Origin: DATFXM01 sp035315885
Lineage (GTDB): Bacteria; Acidobacteriota; Blastocatellia; UBA7656
Direction: 5' to 3'
Assembly: GCA_035315885.1 (NCBI GenBank)
Contig: DATFXM010000113.1
Coordinates: forward strand, 1-14,716
Length of the DNA stretch: 14,716 bases
Shown: positions 1 to 6,860 of the stretch, in pieces
Layout: each line of letters starts with the position of its first letter
Position numbering within the stretch: the first letter of the stretch is position 1
Program-made: the position numbers and the translations under genes
Notes under the pieces: generated by a model
The model's input: the letters and a program-made list of their open reading frames with translations, nothing else
The model's database searches: none
What the model was told of the DNA's origin: nothing

Positions 1-852
1 ACGTGGAAGTCGCGGTCGAGCACTGCGGTTTGTGTCACTCCGATCTCTCCGTCTTGAACAACGACTGGGGCTTTTCGCAGTACCCCGCGATTCTCGGTCA
101 CGAGGTCGTCGGCCGGGTCGCGGCCGTAGGTCCGAATGCCAAGAGACTCAAGGTCGGGCAGCGCGTCGGCATTGGCTGGAGTTCCAGTAGCTGCATGTAT
201 TGTCACCAGTGCATGTCAGGAAACCATCACCTTTGCACCCAAGTGCAACCGAACATCATCGGTCATCGCGGGGGCTTCGCGAGCCACATCCGCTCGCACT
301 GGGCCTGGGCCATCCCGCTGCCGGAAAAGCTGAACTTCGCCGAAGCCGGTCCGCTCCTGTGCGGGGGCATCACCGTCTTCGCGCCGCTGGCCACGTACGC
401 CAAGCCAACCGACCGGGTGGGCATCATCGGCATTGGCGGGCTGGGGCACATGGCCGTTAAGTTCGCCGCTGCGTATGGCTGCGACGTGACCGCGTTTACG
501 TCGAGCGAGAGCAAGTTCGATGAGGCGAAGGGTTTCGGGGCCAACCACGTCGTCTCGAGCAAAGGACTCGGCGGCGATCGGGAAGCTCGCCGGCAGCATC
601 GGCCTCCTGATCAGCACCGTCAACGTGAGGCTCGATTGGGACACGCTGATCGGCACGCTCGCGGCAAACGGCCGGCTGCATGTCGTCGGCGCCGTGCTGG
701 AACCGATCCCGGTCGCGGCATTCTCGCTCACCTTTCAGCAGCGTAGCGTCTCGGGTTCATCCCCTCTCTGTGCACCCTCGTTGCTCTACGCGAAACAGCC
801 GCCACTCCCCGGATATGTCGTCAAAGCGTGCAGCCCCAAAAGCCACTTTTAG
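1..852 (+). pseudogene. Zinc-dependent alcohol dehydrogenase, 5' cut by window edge, frameshifted and C-terminally lost
   Basis: The reading frame from base 3 matches the NAD(P)-dependent medium-chain alcohol dehydrogenase family (cinnamyl-alcohol dehydrogenase/YahK-like), which interconverts alcohols and aldehydes. Counting from base 3, it shows the catalytic-zinc ligands (C11 in CGLCHSDL, H33-E34 in GHEVVG, C120 in GPLLCGG), the structural-zinc cysteines C64, C67, C70 and C78, and the Rossmann motif GIGGLGH near 143-149. At about 561-565 (AAAGGA) one extra base breaks the frame. Homology resumes in the +1 register (KDSAAIGKLAGS, then LLISTVNV, GRLHVVGAVLEP, QQRSVSGS) up to about base 758. 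After that the expected roughly 70-residue C-terminus is missing and unrelated sequence runs to a TAG at 850-852. About 30 N-terminal residues lie outside the window. Two independent disruptions favour a real pseudogene over one sequencing error. No neighbouring gene suggests a pathway. Confidence 0.85.
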
Positions 853-917
853 ATAGCTTTTAGGCGAGCTTAAAGACTCGCGCAACTCTAAGCGGTTATC
901 TTCGGAATTATAAGGCC

Positions 918-1198
918 GTCGCCCGGGTGCGACAAGGAGAGTGCTGAGCGCTGAGTATCAACCCCGAAGGGGTTCCGTCGTGCAGCCCAGGGTTGCCGTC
1001 CACGGTGGCTACCCTGGGTGCGGTCAGCGTCATTGGTCGCTACTCTGTAGGGGTGCGACCAATGGTTCAAACGAGCATGATCCGAAAACAAAGCGGGGAC
1101 GCAACCCCTTCACGGTTGGAAACTCAAGATCGCCAGTACCCAGGTAGCCGCGGACGGCAACTCTGGGCTGGGTTACGCAACGCTTGTGGGGTTGCCGC
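918..1198. repeat. Compound inverted-repeat/hairpin element (MITE- or REP-like)
   Basis: This stretch is a series of dyads. There is a short GTCGC/GCGAC pair at 918-933, a perfect AACCCC-GAA-GGGGTT hairpin at 960-974, a stem of CCCAGGGT (986-993) with ACCCTGGG (1011-1018) extended inward by GCC/GGC, and a perfect 10-bp stem CATTGGTCGC (1031-1040) with GCGACCAATG (1055-1064). A further hairpin CCCAG/CTGGG lies at 1139-1167. In addition, about 971-1018 and the reverse complement of about 1139-1181 are near copies of each other (shared cores CAGCCCAG, GTTGCCGTCC and GGCTACC), so the outer parts form long inverted arms. Heptad repeats flank both sides. No transposase ORF lies inside, so a non-autonomous mobile element or an amplified structured repeat is inferred. 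Exact boundaries are uncertain. Confidence 0.6.
941..956. repeat. Heptad repeat array 1 (GTGCTGA-like, about two units)
   Basis: Two adjacent 7-bp units, GTGCTGA and GCGCTGA, are followed by a partial GT. They lie just left of the inverted-repeat element and are oriented opposite to the array at 1201-1228 on its other side. Confidence 0.55.
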
Positions 1199-1200
1199 CA

Positions 1201-1232
1201 GCACTCAGGATTCAGCACTCAGCACTCGGTAC
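1201..1232. repeat. Heptad repeat array 2 (GCACTCA-like, four units)
   Basis: Units GCACTCA, GGATTCA, GCACTCA and GCACTCG at 1201-1228 are the reverse complement of the TGAGTGC sense seen in array 1, so arrays 1 and 2 bracket the compound element as an inverted pair. A degenerate fifth unit begins at 1229. Confidence 0.7.
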
Positions 1233-1252
1233 TGGCGCTTGTGAAGAACGGA

Positions 1253-1453
1253 ATGATAATCAGAAGAACACGAATCACCATTGAGACCGAACGCGTGGTG
1301 TTGAAGCTCGACTCAGGCAGCAACGCCTTGCTGCCTCAAACTCAAGAAGCATCGTTTGAGCCAACACCGTTTGAGCCAATACCTGACACGTCACCAACCT
1401 CCAAGCAGTCAGACGGCAAAGCGGGAAGACGAGAAGATAGTGCTGAGTACTGA
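1253..1453 (+). CDS. Doubtful small hypothetical protein, 66 aa
   Basis: An ATG at 1253 opens a 66-codon frame ending with TGA at 1451-1453. The N-terminus (MIIRRTRITIETERVVLKL) is basic and amphipathic. From memory it resembles the start of short conserved hypothetical proteins in acidobacterial genomes, which I cannot check here. The remainder is serine-, proline- and threonine-rich (FEPTPFEPIPDTSPTSKQSD), probably disordered. There are no cysteines, membrane segments or signal peptide. A clear Shine-Dalgarno sequence is absent; only AAGAACGG lies upstream. The last codons run into heptad array 3, so the C-terminus may have been created by repeat insertion and the ORF may be a truncated gene or chance. 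The frame remains open upstream to 1184, but that part overlaps repeats. Function unknown. Confidence 0.35.
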   Translation: MIIRRTRITIETERVVLKLDSGSNALLPQTQEASFEPTPFEPIPDTSPTSKQSDGKAGRREDSAEY

Positions 1454-1463
1454 GTGCTGAGAG
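1439..1463. repeat. Heptad repeat array 3 (AGTGCTG-like, three to four units)
   Basis: Units AGTGCTG, AGTACTG and AGTGCTG at 1439-1459 are followed by a partial AGAGT. The array overlaps the end of the doubtful small ORF and supplies its stop codon. Confidence 0.65.
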
Positions 1464-1630
1464 TCAAGCGCTAGCCGAGTTGCAACGAAGAAATTTCGCT
1501 TAAGGTTTCTTAATTCTGCTCGTAAGGCGCTAAAAAAAGAAACTCATTCAACCACGCTTGAGCGCCGAGTCCTACGATTGATGTATTAACATTCCGCGAT
1601 TACAACTGCGAACCCGGTTAATCGAGGTGT

Positions 1631-1672
1631 GATTTCTCGGATTTTGAATTCATATCCGAATCCTCGGAAATC
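1631..1672. promoter_or_regulatory. Imperfect hairpin in the receptor leader
   Basis: GATTTC (1631-1636) pairs with GAAATC (1667-1672), and inside it TCGGAT (1637-1642) pairs with ATCCGA (1654-1659), leaving a 7-base bulge at 1660-1666 and an 11-base loop. This gives 12 paired positions in two stacked stems. It could be an operator-like dyad or an mRNA structure; it has no T-tract and is not an obvious terminator. Confidence 0.35.
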
Positions 1673-2011
1673 GCCATCCCTTAGCCAACGACTCCGCCTC
1701 GATTTGTGAAGCATTTACAACACGCACTCTCTCGGCACGTAATTTGAAATACGCGAAACAGATCCAGCGGACTCGAATCTGCCGAGGTTGTTCAAAGGCG
1801 ATAAACGTCTTTCGTAGCCTTACAGGTGGTCACATAGGTCCTAACTTCATCTATGGGCTGAGGTGCGCCTGATTGCGCGTCTCAAAACTGTTCACTGATT
1901 CCACGCACGGACCCAAGCCCGGCGTGGTCACCCGCGTTCCGAAGCTCTTAACGAGTTGGCGGCGCGCAGCAAATCGGTTGAGAGGTCCATTTCAAGGCTC
2001 TCAGCGACTTC

Positions 2012-2017
2012 AGGAGG
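2012..2017 (+). promoter_or_regulatory. Shine-Dalgarno sequence of the TonB-dependent receptor
   Basis: A full AGGAGG lies three bases before the ATG at 2021. The spacing is shorter than usual, but the next in-frame ATG (2096) has no comparable site, so this match decides the start. Confidence 0.6.
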
Positions 2018-2020
2018 TTT

Positions 2021-5000
2021 ATGAGCACAGTTAGTCTGTTTGTAACACAAATCCTAAAGCTCAAATCGAAACTCGTACTGCAACGCTTAGTAGCGATGAT
2101 CTGCTGTACCCTCCTCTTGCCTTCCAGTCTTACCCTCGCTCAGGGCGTTCGTGGGAACATAAGCGGACAGGTGACCGATCCGAACGGGGGCGTGATTGCC
2201 GGAGCCTCCGTCAAACTTATCAATGTAGCCACCCAGCAGGTCGTTCGCACGGTTACGACGGACGACAACGGCGTATACCAGTTCCCCGAAATTGAGCCCG
2301 CGGTCTACGACCTGGTCATCAGCGCGCAGGGCTTCGCCGAAGCTCGGCTAGCCAATGCCAAGGTCGAACCCAATCGCAACCTTCGGCTGGACGCGGCCCT
2401 GACCGCCGCCGGATCAACCGAAGTAGTCAATATTACCGCTTCACAGGAACGCGTTGAGCGCGAGTCTGCGACGCTGGGAACCACGGTCGAACATCTTCGC
2501 GTCGAGGGTCTCCCGCTAAACGGAAGAAATGTTCTTAACCTGGCGCTGCTCCAGCCCGGAGTCACTCCTTCGGGTGATCTCGCCGGGACCGACTTTGGAG
2601 CAGGCGAAGGCATTCGCGTCAACGGACAACGAGGCGTCGAGAACAACTTCACATTGGACGGCGCGAACAACAACGAACTAGCCGTAGGCGGCACGGTTGG
2701 AGTGAATCCACCACCCGATGCTGTCGAAGAGTTTCGGCTTCTCACTTCCAACTTCGAGGCGGAATTCGGGCGCAATACCGGCTCGGTAATCAACTTCGTC
2801 ACACGAAGCGGCTCGAGAGACTTTCACGGCAACGCGCGCATCTTCTACCGACCCACTTTTCTGTCGGCCGCGCGTTACTTTGACAAAGCCAACGGCATAA
2901 GCGATCCGCGAAGATTTGAGCGCAAGGAGTTCGGCGGCAACATTGGCGGCCCGCTGTGGATCCCACACGTTTATGAAGGTCGCGAGAAGACTTTCTTCTT
3001 CGTCGACTACGAAGGCAGGCGACAACTGATCGGAGATACGCGCACGATCAGCGGGCTTCCCACTGCGGCAGAACGTTCCGGCGACTTCAGCCAGTTGGGA
3101 CATGCGATACTGGACCCGTCAACCGGCGCGCCGTTCCCCGGAAATCAGATTCCGTCGCAACGCTTCTCCCCCATTGCGAAATACTATCTCGGGTTTCTGC
3201 CGTTTCCGGATGCGACTGGAAAAGCGTTCGTAGGCGCCAACCAGATTACCAACAACGACCAGTTGACAGCTCGATTCGATCATCAGCTCACGCAGAAGCA
3301 AAGCCTTAACTTCACCTTCCGATGGTTCGATGAACAGGTGACCGCTCCATTCGCATTTCAGGGTGCGTCAGTCCCGGGCTTCGGCGAGATGGACGACAGA
3401 ACGACTTTCAACTACGTCGTGCGGCATACGTATGCAGTCACGCCAAACCTGGTGAACTCGGCGCTGTTCAGCTACGCGAGAAACAAACAGCCGGGAGTCG
3501 TACCTGAAAACACGACTACTCCAGCCGAGATCGGATTCACCTCGAATTTCGTAGCGAGCCCGCAGTTCGCGGGTCCTCCTTCCGTAGTCCTCTTCGATAG
3601 AGGTCTCGTCTTTGGCAACTCAATACAGGGACCGCAAGCACGCGTCTCCGAGAACTTCCAGCTTCAGGATTCTGTTAGCTGGGTCAGAGGGAGCCATCGA
3701 TTAAAGTTCGGTTTTGATGGAACAAAGTATCGCCAGCCTCAGACGTTCCTGTTCATCAACCAGGGCATCCTGACCTTCTCGGGGAATTTCGGAGGCAACA
3801 CCACCGGCGATGACTTTGCTGACCTGTTGATAGGGAACTCGCCCATAGCCGTTCAAACCGGTGCGAACGGACGAAGGGACTTCAGACAGTCCGCAGTGGC
3901 GTTGTTCGCGCAAGACACATGGCACATCAACGAACAGCTCACGCTTTCGCTAGGCCTGCGCTGGGAGTACACCTCACCCGTCACTGACAAGTTCGACCGC
4001 GTGGCGTACTACAGGGCGGGCGCCGTGTCGCAGATTCTGACAAGCGGTCAGTTGCGAGACTTTGATACGCAGCTTCCGGTGCTTGTACCGCCCGGCGGAA
4101 GCGCTCCGGTGGGCCTGGTGTTCGTCGGCGATCCGGATCCGGTTCTGGGAGGAACAGTTCCTGCCGGCGGAGTAGCCAAAGATTGGAACAACTTTGCCCC
4201 GCGCATCGGAATCGCCTACTCGCCAAACACTACCGGTGGATTCCTTGGGAAACTGCTGGGCAGCCGCGAGACGGTGATTCGCGCGGGCTTTGGCGTCTTC
4301 TACAACGCGATAATCGGGGACACCGCGCTTCAACAACTGGCTGCGCCGGGCTTCAATGGAACGAACGCATTCTTCTTCCCCGGAAGCGGAACGCTTGCCG
4401 ATCCGTTTGCGCCTGATCCGTTTCCGGCGTTCCGTGGTAACCAGGGTCAGCTTCCGAATCCGTTTGCCGCAAGCCAGTTTGAAATCAGCGCCCCGCTGTT
4501 CCAGTTCTCTCAACCCATAAACCCGAGGATTCGGACGCCCTACACCTACCAGTACAACCTGACGGTCGAGCGCGGTTTCTTGAAGAGCTATGTGGCAAGC
4601 GTAAGCTACGTCGGGAACCGGGGCTTGAAGCAGTACGTGCAGGAGCAGATCAATCCCGCGGTAGGAACGTTTATTCCGGTTCCGCCGGGGAGAAGCATTC
4701 CTCCTCCTCGGCCGGACAACGTAAACGACCGTCGTTTGAACCCGGACATCCAGACGGGGCTCAGCGAGCTCGTTTCGGCGGCTAACTCCTGGTACAACTC
4801 GCTGCAGGCGCAGGTTCAGAAGACCTTCTCCAGCGGTCTGCTGTTCCAGGTCGCTTATACGTACTCCAAGCTGATCACCGACGCTGACACGCAACGCGGC
4901 AGCCTCGATCTGCTCAATCGGGGCTTTGGTCGGGGTCTTTCGCAGGACGACATCCCCCACCGCTTCGTCGCAAGCTGGATCTACGACTTGCCGTTCGCGC

Positions 5001-5551
5001 GGCATCTTACCGGCGTTCCGCGAAGGGTGTTGGACGGCTTCAGTTTCGGCGGTATCGCAACGTTCGCTTCGGGCCGGCCGTTCACCGTGTTCAATCCATT
5101 TGACACGACCGGAGACGGCGGTGCGGTTATCAGCTTCGCCGATCTGGGGTCGCCATTCCAGAACGTCAACCCTAGGAAGAACGACAGCCGCGCATTCAAC
5201 GTAGATGCGTTCAGCGCGTTTGGCGCGCCGGACGTGAACGGCGACTTCACGGTAATCAGGCGCGGCACCGCGGGTCCGAATCAGGTCCGGCTGAGCAACG
5301 GAGTAAACAACTGGGACCTGATCGTCTCGAAGAAGACGCGGCTGTGGCGTGAATCAACGGTGCTCGAGCTTCGGCTGGAGTTGTTCAACGCGTTCAACCA
5401 CACCCAGTTCCTGGACGTGGATAGTAACCTGAACAACGTTGTGAACGATCCGGTGACGGGTCGACCCGATCCGCTTAAGAGCACATTCGGGAAGTTCATC
5501 TCGGCGCGCGAATCGAGAGTGATTCAGCTCGGCGCACGGATAAGCTTCTAA
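2021..5551 (+). CDS. Oar-like TonB-dependent outer-membrane receptor with carboxypeptidase-regulatory-like domain
   Basis: This 1176-aa protein is predicted to be an outer-membrane beta-barrel that imports a large or scarce substrate using TonB energy. An N-terminal signal peptide (hydrophobic core about 22-38) probably ends at LTLA-QG (40/41). A CarboxypepD_reg-like beta-sandwich follows at about 43-128 (ISGQVTDPNGGVIAGASV), then a plug domain at about 145-265 with typical acidobacterial motifs (LPLNGRNVLNL, TLDGANNNE, FGRNTGSVINFVTRSG). The barrel occupies the rest and ends in aromatic F1176 (LGARISF), the usual beta-barrel assembly signal. Such giant Oar-like receptors are greatly expanded in Acidobacteriota and often proposed to handle glycans or peptides. 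Nothing here fixes the substrate, because no SusD, peptidase or glycosidase lies beside it. It is monocistronic, with a 560-base leader and a terminator at 5616-5656. Confidence 0.92.
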   Translation: MSTVSLFVTQILKLKSKLVLQRLVAMICCTLLLPSSLTLAQGVRGNISGQVTDPNGGVIAGASVKLINVATQQVVRTVTTDDNGVYQFPEIEPAVYDLVISAQGFAEARLANAKVEPNRNLRLDAALTAAGSTEVVNITASQERVERESATLGTTVEHLRVEGLPLNGRNVLNLALLQPGVTPSGDLAGTDFGAGEGIRVNGQRGVENNFTLDGANNNELAVGGTVGVNPPPDAVEEFRLLTSNFEAEFGRNTGSVINFVTRSGSRDFHGNARIFYRPTFLSAARYFDKANGISDPRRFERKEFGGNIGGPLWIPHVYEGREKTFFFVDYEGRRQLIGDTRTISGLPTAAERSGDFSQLGHAILDPSTGAPFPGNQIPSQRFSPIAKYYLGFLPFPDATGKAFVGANQITNNDQLTARFDHQLTQKQSLNFTFRWFDEQVTAPFAFQGASVPGFGEMDDRTTFNYVVRHTYAVTPNLVNSALFSYARNKQPGVVPENTTTPAEIGFTSNFVASPQFAGPPSVVLFDRGLVFGNSIQGPQARVSENFQLQDSVSWVRGSHRLKFGFDGTKYRQPQTFLFINQGILTFSGNFGGNTTGDDFADLLIGNSPIAVQTGANGRRDFRQSAVALFAQDTWHINEQLTLSLGLRWEYTSPVTDKFDRVAYYRAGAVSQILTSGQLRDFDTQLPVLVPPGGSAPVGLVFVGDPDPVLGGTVPAGGVAKDWNNFAPRIGIAYSPNTTGGFLGKLLGSRETVIRAGFGVFYNAIIGDTALQQLAAPGFNGTNAFFFPGSGTLADPFAPDPFPAFRGNQGQLPNPFAASQFEISAPLFQFSQPINPRIRTPYTYQYNLTVERGFLKSYVASVSYVGNRGLKQYVQEQINPAVGTFIPVPPGRSIPPPRPDNVNDRRLNPDIQTGLSELVSAANSWYNSLQAQVQKTFSSGLLFQVAYTYSKLITDADTQRGSLDLLNRGFGRGLSQDDIPHRFVASWIYDLPFARHLTGVPRRVLDGFSFGGIATFASGRPFTVFNPFDTTGDGGAVISFADLGSPFQNVNPRKNDSRAFNVDAFSAFGAPDVNGDFTVIRRGTAGPNQVRLSNGVNNWDLIVSKKTRLWRESTVLELRLELFNAFNHTQFLDVDSNLNNVVNDPVTGRPDPLKSTFGKFISARESRVIQLGARISF

Positions 5552-5615
5552 CTGATGTCAGCATCGCGTTGAAGTATTTCATCGCGAATGTTTTGAGCAG
5601 TCGCGACAAAGACTA

Positions 5616-5656
5616 AAACGCCGGGGCAGCTAATTCGATCTACGGCCCCGGCGTTT
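5616..5656. terminator. Bidirectional rho-independent-type terminator
   Basis: AAACGCCGGGGC (5616-5627) is perfectly repeated in inverse as GCCCCGGCGTTT (5645-5656), giving a 12-bp GC-rich stem with a 17-base loop. It lies between the stop of the + strand receptor and the end of the minus-strand operon. The T-tracts are short (GTTTATT on the + strand, GTTTTAG on the minus strand), so it may act on both converging transcripts. Confidence 0.8.
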
Positions 5657-5682
5657 ATTGATGGCTGCGAAGCTTTCAACGA

Positions 5683-5982
5683 CTAACCCGTAGATATTCC
5701 CATCCAGCCGCGCGTCAGGTAGTCAGACAATGTGAAAGACACCAGGATGATCAGCCAGACAAGCCCGGCGCCTACGAACACCCAGGTCAGTCTTGAGCCG
5801 TAGCGCACGTGCATGAAATAAAGGACGACCAGTGTTGCCTTGAACACTGCAATCGAGAGCGCGACGATGGCGTTCCAACTGCCGAGGTCAAAATTCGCGA
5901 CAATCACCGTCACCGCGGTGAGAACGATCAACGATAGAAAGATGACTAAGTAAATTCTGACCGGCACTACGTGTTCAGCCAT
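5683..5982 (-). CDS. ctaF: Cytochrome c oxidase subunit IV (COX4_pro/CtaF family)
   Basis: This 99-aa protein has three hydrophobic segments (about 8-30, 37-57 and 65-88) and the signature FKATLVVLYFMHVRY (about 47-61) shared by small subunit IV proteins of bacterial caa3/bo3-type oxidases. It is an accessory integral-membrane subunit with no cofactors, thought to stabilise the subunit I-III core. It is the last gene of the operon and is followed by the dyad terminator. The ATG at 5980-5982 is preceded by GAGGGG four bases upstream, a good ribosome binding site. The gap to ctaE is filled by two opposed heptad arrays. Confidence 0.9.
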   Translation of the reverse strand: MAEHVVPVRIYLVIFLSLIVLTAVTVIVANFDLGSWNAIVALSIAVFKATLVVLYFMHVRYGSRLTWVFVGAGLVWLIILVSFTLSDYLTRGWMGISTG

Positions 5983-5999
5983 TCAACCCCTCGCTCGGA

Positions 6000-6041
6000 A
6001 GTTCTGAGTTCCGAGTTCTGAGTTCTGAGTTCTGAGTTCGC
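6000..6041. repeat. Heptad repeat array 4 (AGTTCTG, six units)
   Basis: Six consecutive 7-bp units run AGTTCTG, AGTTCCG, AGTTCTG three times, then AGTTCGC. This is the most regular array in the window and uses a T at the fourth position instead of the G seen elsewhere. It faces array 5 across a 32-base spacer in the ctaF/ctaE gap. Confidence 0.85.
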
Positions 6042-6073
6042 AAGCACCGGTTGAGTGGCGACACGCTGTTCCA

Positions 6074-6105
6074 ACTCAGCACTCAACACTCAGCACTCAG
6101 CACTC
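6074..6105. repeat. Heptad repeat array 5 (ACTCAGC, four units, opposite orientation)
   Basis: Units ACTCAGC, ACTCAAC, ACTCAGC and ACTCAGC plus ACTC run up to the base before the ctaE stop codon (6106-6108). The orientation is the reverse complement of array 4, so the two can pair with about one mismatch per seven bases. Confidence 0.85.
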
Positions 6106-6750
6106 CTAATGCACATGCGCCCCTAACAGGTAGAGGAGCGGGAAAAGGAATATCCAAACAATGTCGACGAAGTGCCAATACAACCCCGAGATCTCAACCG
6201 GCGAGTGATACTCCTCGGTGAACCGTCCGCGCCAAGCCATTGTGGTGATCACCGTCATAATTCCCAACCCCACAATCATGTGCAACGCGTGAACTCCGGT
6301 CATCGCAAAGTAGAGAAAGTAGAACATCTCAACGTGATTGGCCTGGCCCGGCCCTTCCCATCTGAAATTAAACCCCGGGATCAGATGGCCGGTGTATTTC
6401 TCGTGATACTCATAACTCTTCACGCCCAGAAACGTGGCGCCCAGTATCATCGTCAGGATCAGGCAGAGTATCAGCATCCGCCGGTTCCCGGTCTGGGAAA
6501 AATAAACTGCCAGGGCCATGGTCAAAGAGCTAAGGATCAATACTCCGGTATTGAATGCGCCGATTGGCCACTCGAGGTGATGGCTTGCCGCGGCAAACGA
6601 CACTGGATCTTTGGTTCGATACAGGATGTACGCCATGAACATCCCGCCAAAGAACAGAATCTCGGTTACCAGAAACGCCCACATCCCGAGCGTCCCCGCC
6701 TCGCGTTGCTGCTCGACACTATCGAAATGATGCGCCAATCCGTAGGACAT
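6106..6750 (-). CDS. ctaE: Cytochrome c oxidase subunit III
   Basis: This 214-aa integral-membrane protein has five predicted helices (about 22-43, 63-84, 90-110, 140-168 and 190-210), the short five-helix form of subunit III that lacks the first two helices of the mitochondrial-type protein. Diagnostic stretches are LGMWAFLVTEILFFGG (21-36), with the conserved glutamate E30, and VHALHMIVGLG (153-163). GLYWHFVDIVWIFLFPLLY (189-207) is the usual C-terminal signature. It binds no redox cofactor; in related oxidases it stabilises subunit I and may assist oxygen or proton access. The start at 6748-6750 has no recognisable Shine-Dalgarno sequence: the region just upstream is heptad array 6. Confidence 0.95.
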   Translation of the reverse strand: MSYGLAHHFDSVEQQREAGTLGMWAFLVTEILFFGGMFMAYILYRTKDPVSFAAASHHLEWPIGAFNTGVLILSSLTMALAVYFSQTGNRRMLILCLILTMILGATFLGVKSYEYHEKYTGHLIPGFNFRWEGPGQANHVEMFYFLYFAMTGVHALHMIVGLGIMTVITTMAWRGRFTEEYHSPVEISGLYWHFVDIVWIFLFPLLYLLGAHVH

Positions 6751-6753
6751 AGT

Positions 6754-6795
6754 AGGGCTGAGTGCTGAGTCCTGAGTGCTGAGTGTCGAGTTGCT
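6754..6795. repeat. Heptad repeat array 6 (AGTGCTG-like, five to six units)
   Basis: Units AGGGCTG, AGTGCTG, AGTCCTG, AGTGCTG and AGTGTCG, then a degenerate AGTTGCT, begin three bases upstream of the ctaE start codon, where a ribosome binding site would be expected. It faces array 7 across about 36 bases. Confidence 0.8.
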
Positions 6796-6831
6796 ATTGG
6801 TGCCTCTGATGTGGAACGCTTCTGTATCCCC

Positions 6832-6855
6832 ACTCAGGACTCAGGACTCAGCACT
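6832..6855. repeat. Heptad repeat array 7 (ACTCAGG, three units, opposite orientation)
   Basis: Units ACTCAGG, ACTCAGG and ACTCAGC plus ACT end six bases from the ctaD stop codon. It is the inverted partner of array 6 and shares its C-variant unit (AGTCCTG is the complement of CAGGACT). Confidence 0.8.
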
Positions 6856-6860
6856 TCCAG

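Larger units (their letters stand above)
1464..2020. other. Long non-coding leader upstream of the TonB-dependent receptor
   Basis: About 560 bases with no credible ORF on either strand. It contains the imperfect hairpin at 1631-1672 and the ribosome binding site just before 2021. I looked for a sigma70-type -35/-10 pair and found none I would defend. The length suggests a promoter plus a long 5' untranslated region or an unannotated RNA, but nothing identifies a known riboswitch or small RNA. Confidence 0.4.

Noticed and set aside
888..1244. ORFs of 62-83 codons on both strands across the inverted-repeat element
   Set aside because: They overlap each other in several frames, follow the hairpin arms, and have no ribosome binding sites or domain-like sequence; they are by-products of the palindromes.
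853..1252. Insertion sequence with transposase
   Set aside because: No ORF long enough or transposase-like motif; only structured repeats are present.
1464..2020. tRNA or known riboswitch in the leader
   Set aside because: I could not find a cloverleaf with a T-loop GTTCGAATC-type motif or any riboswitch core; only a simple hairpin is visible.
3974..5005. 343-codon minus-strand ORF inside the receptor gene
   Set aside because: It lies wholly opposite strong TonB-receptor coding sequence and is arginine-rich with no family features; an antisense shadow of GC-biased codons.
6000..6105. CRISPR array
   Set aside because: Units are 7 bp with no spacers, and no cas genes are present.
6000..6105. 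Rho-independent terminator between ctaE and ctaF
   Set aside because: Although the arrays can pair, the stem is mismatched every seven bases and no T-tract follows; ctaF would be cut off from its operon.
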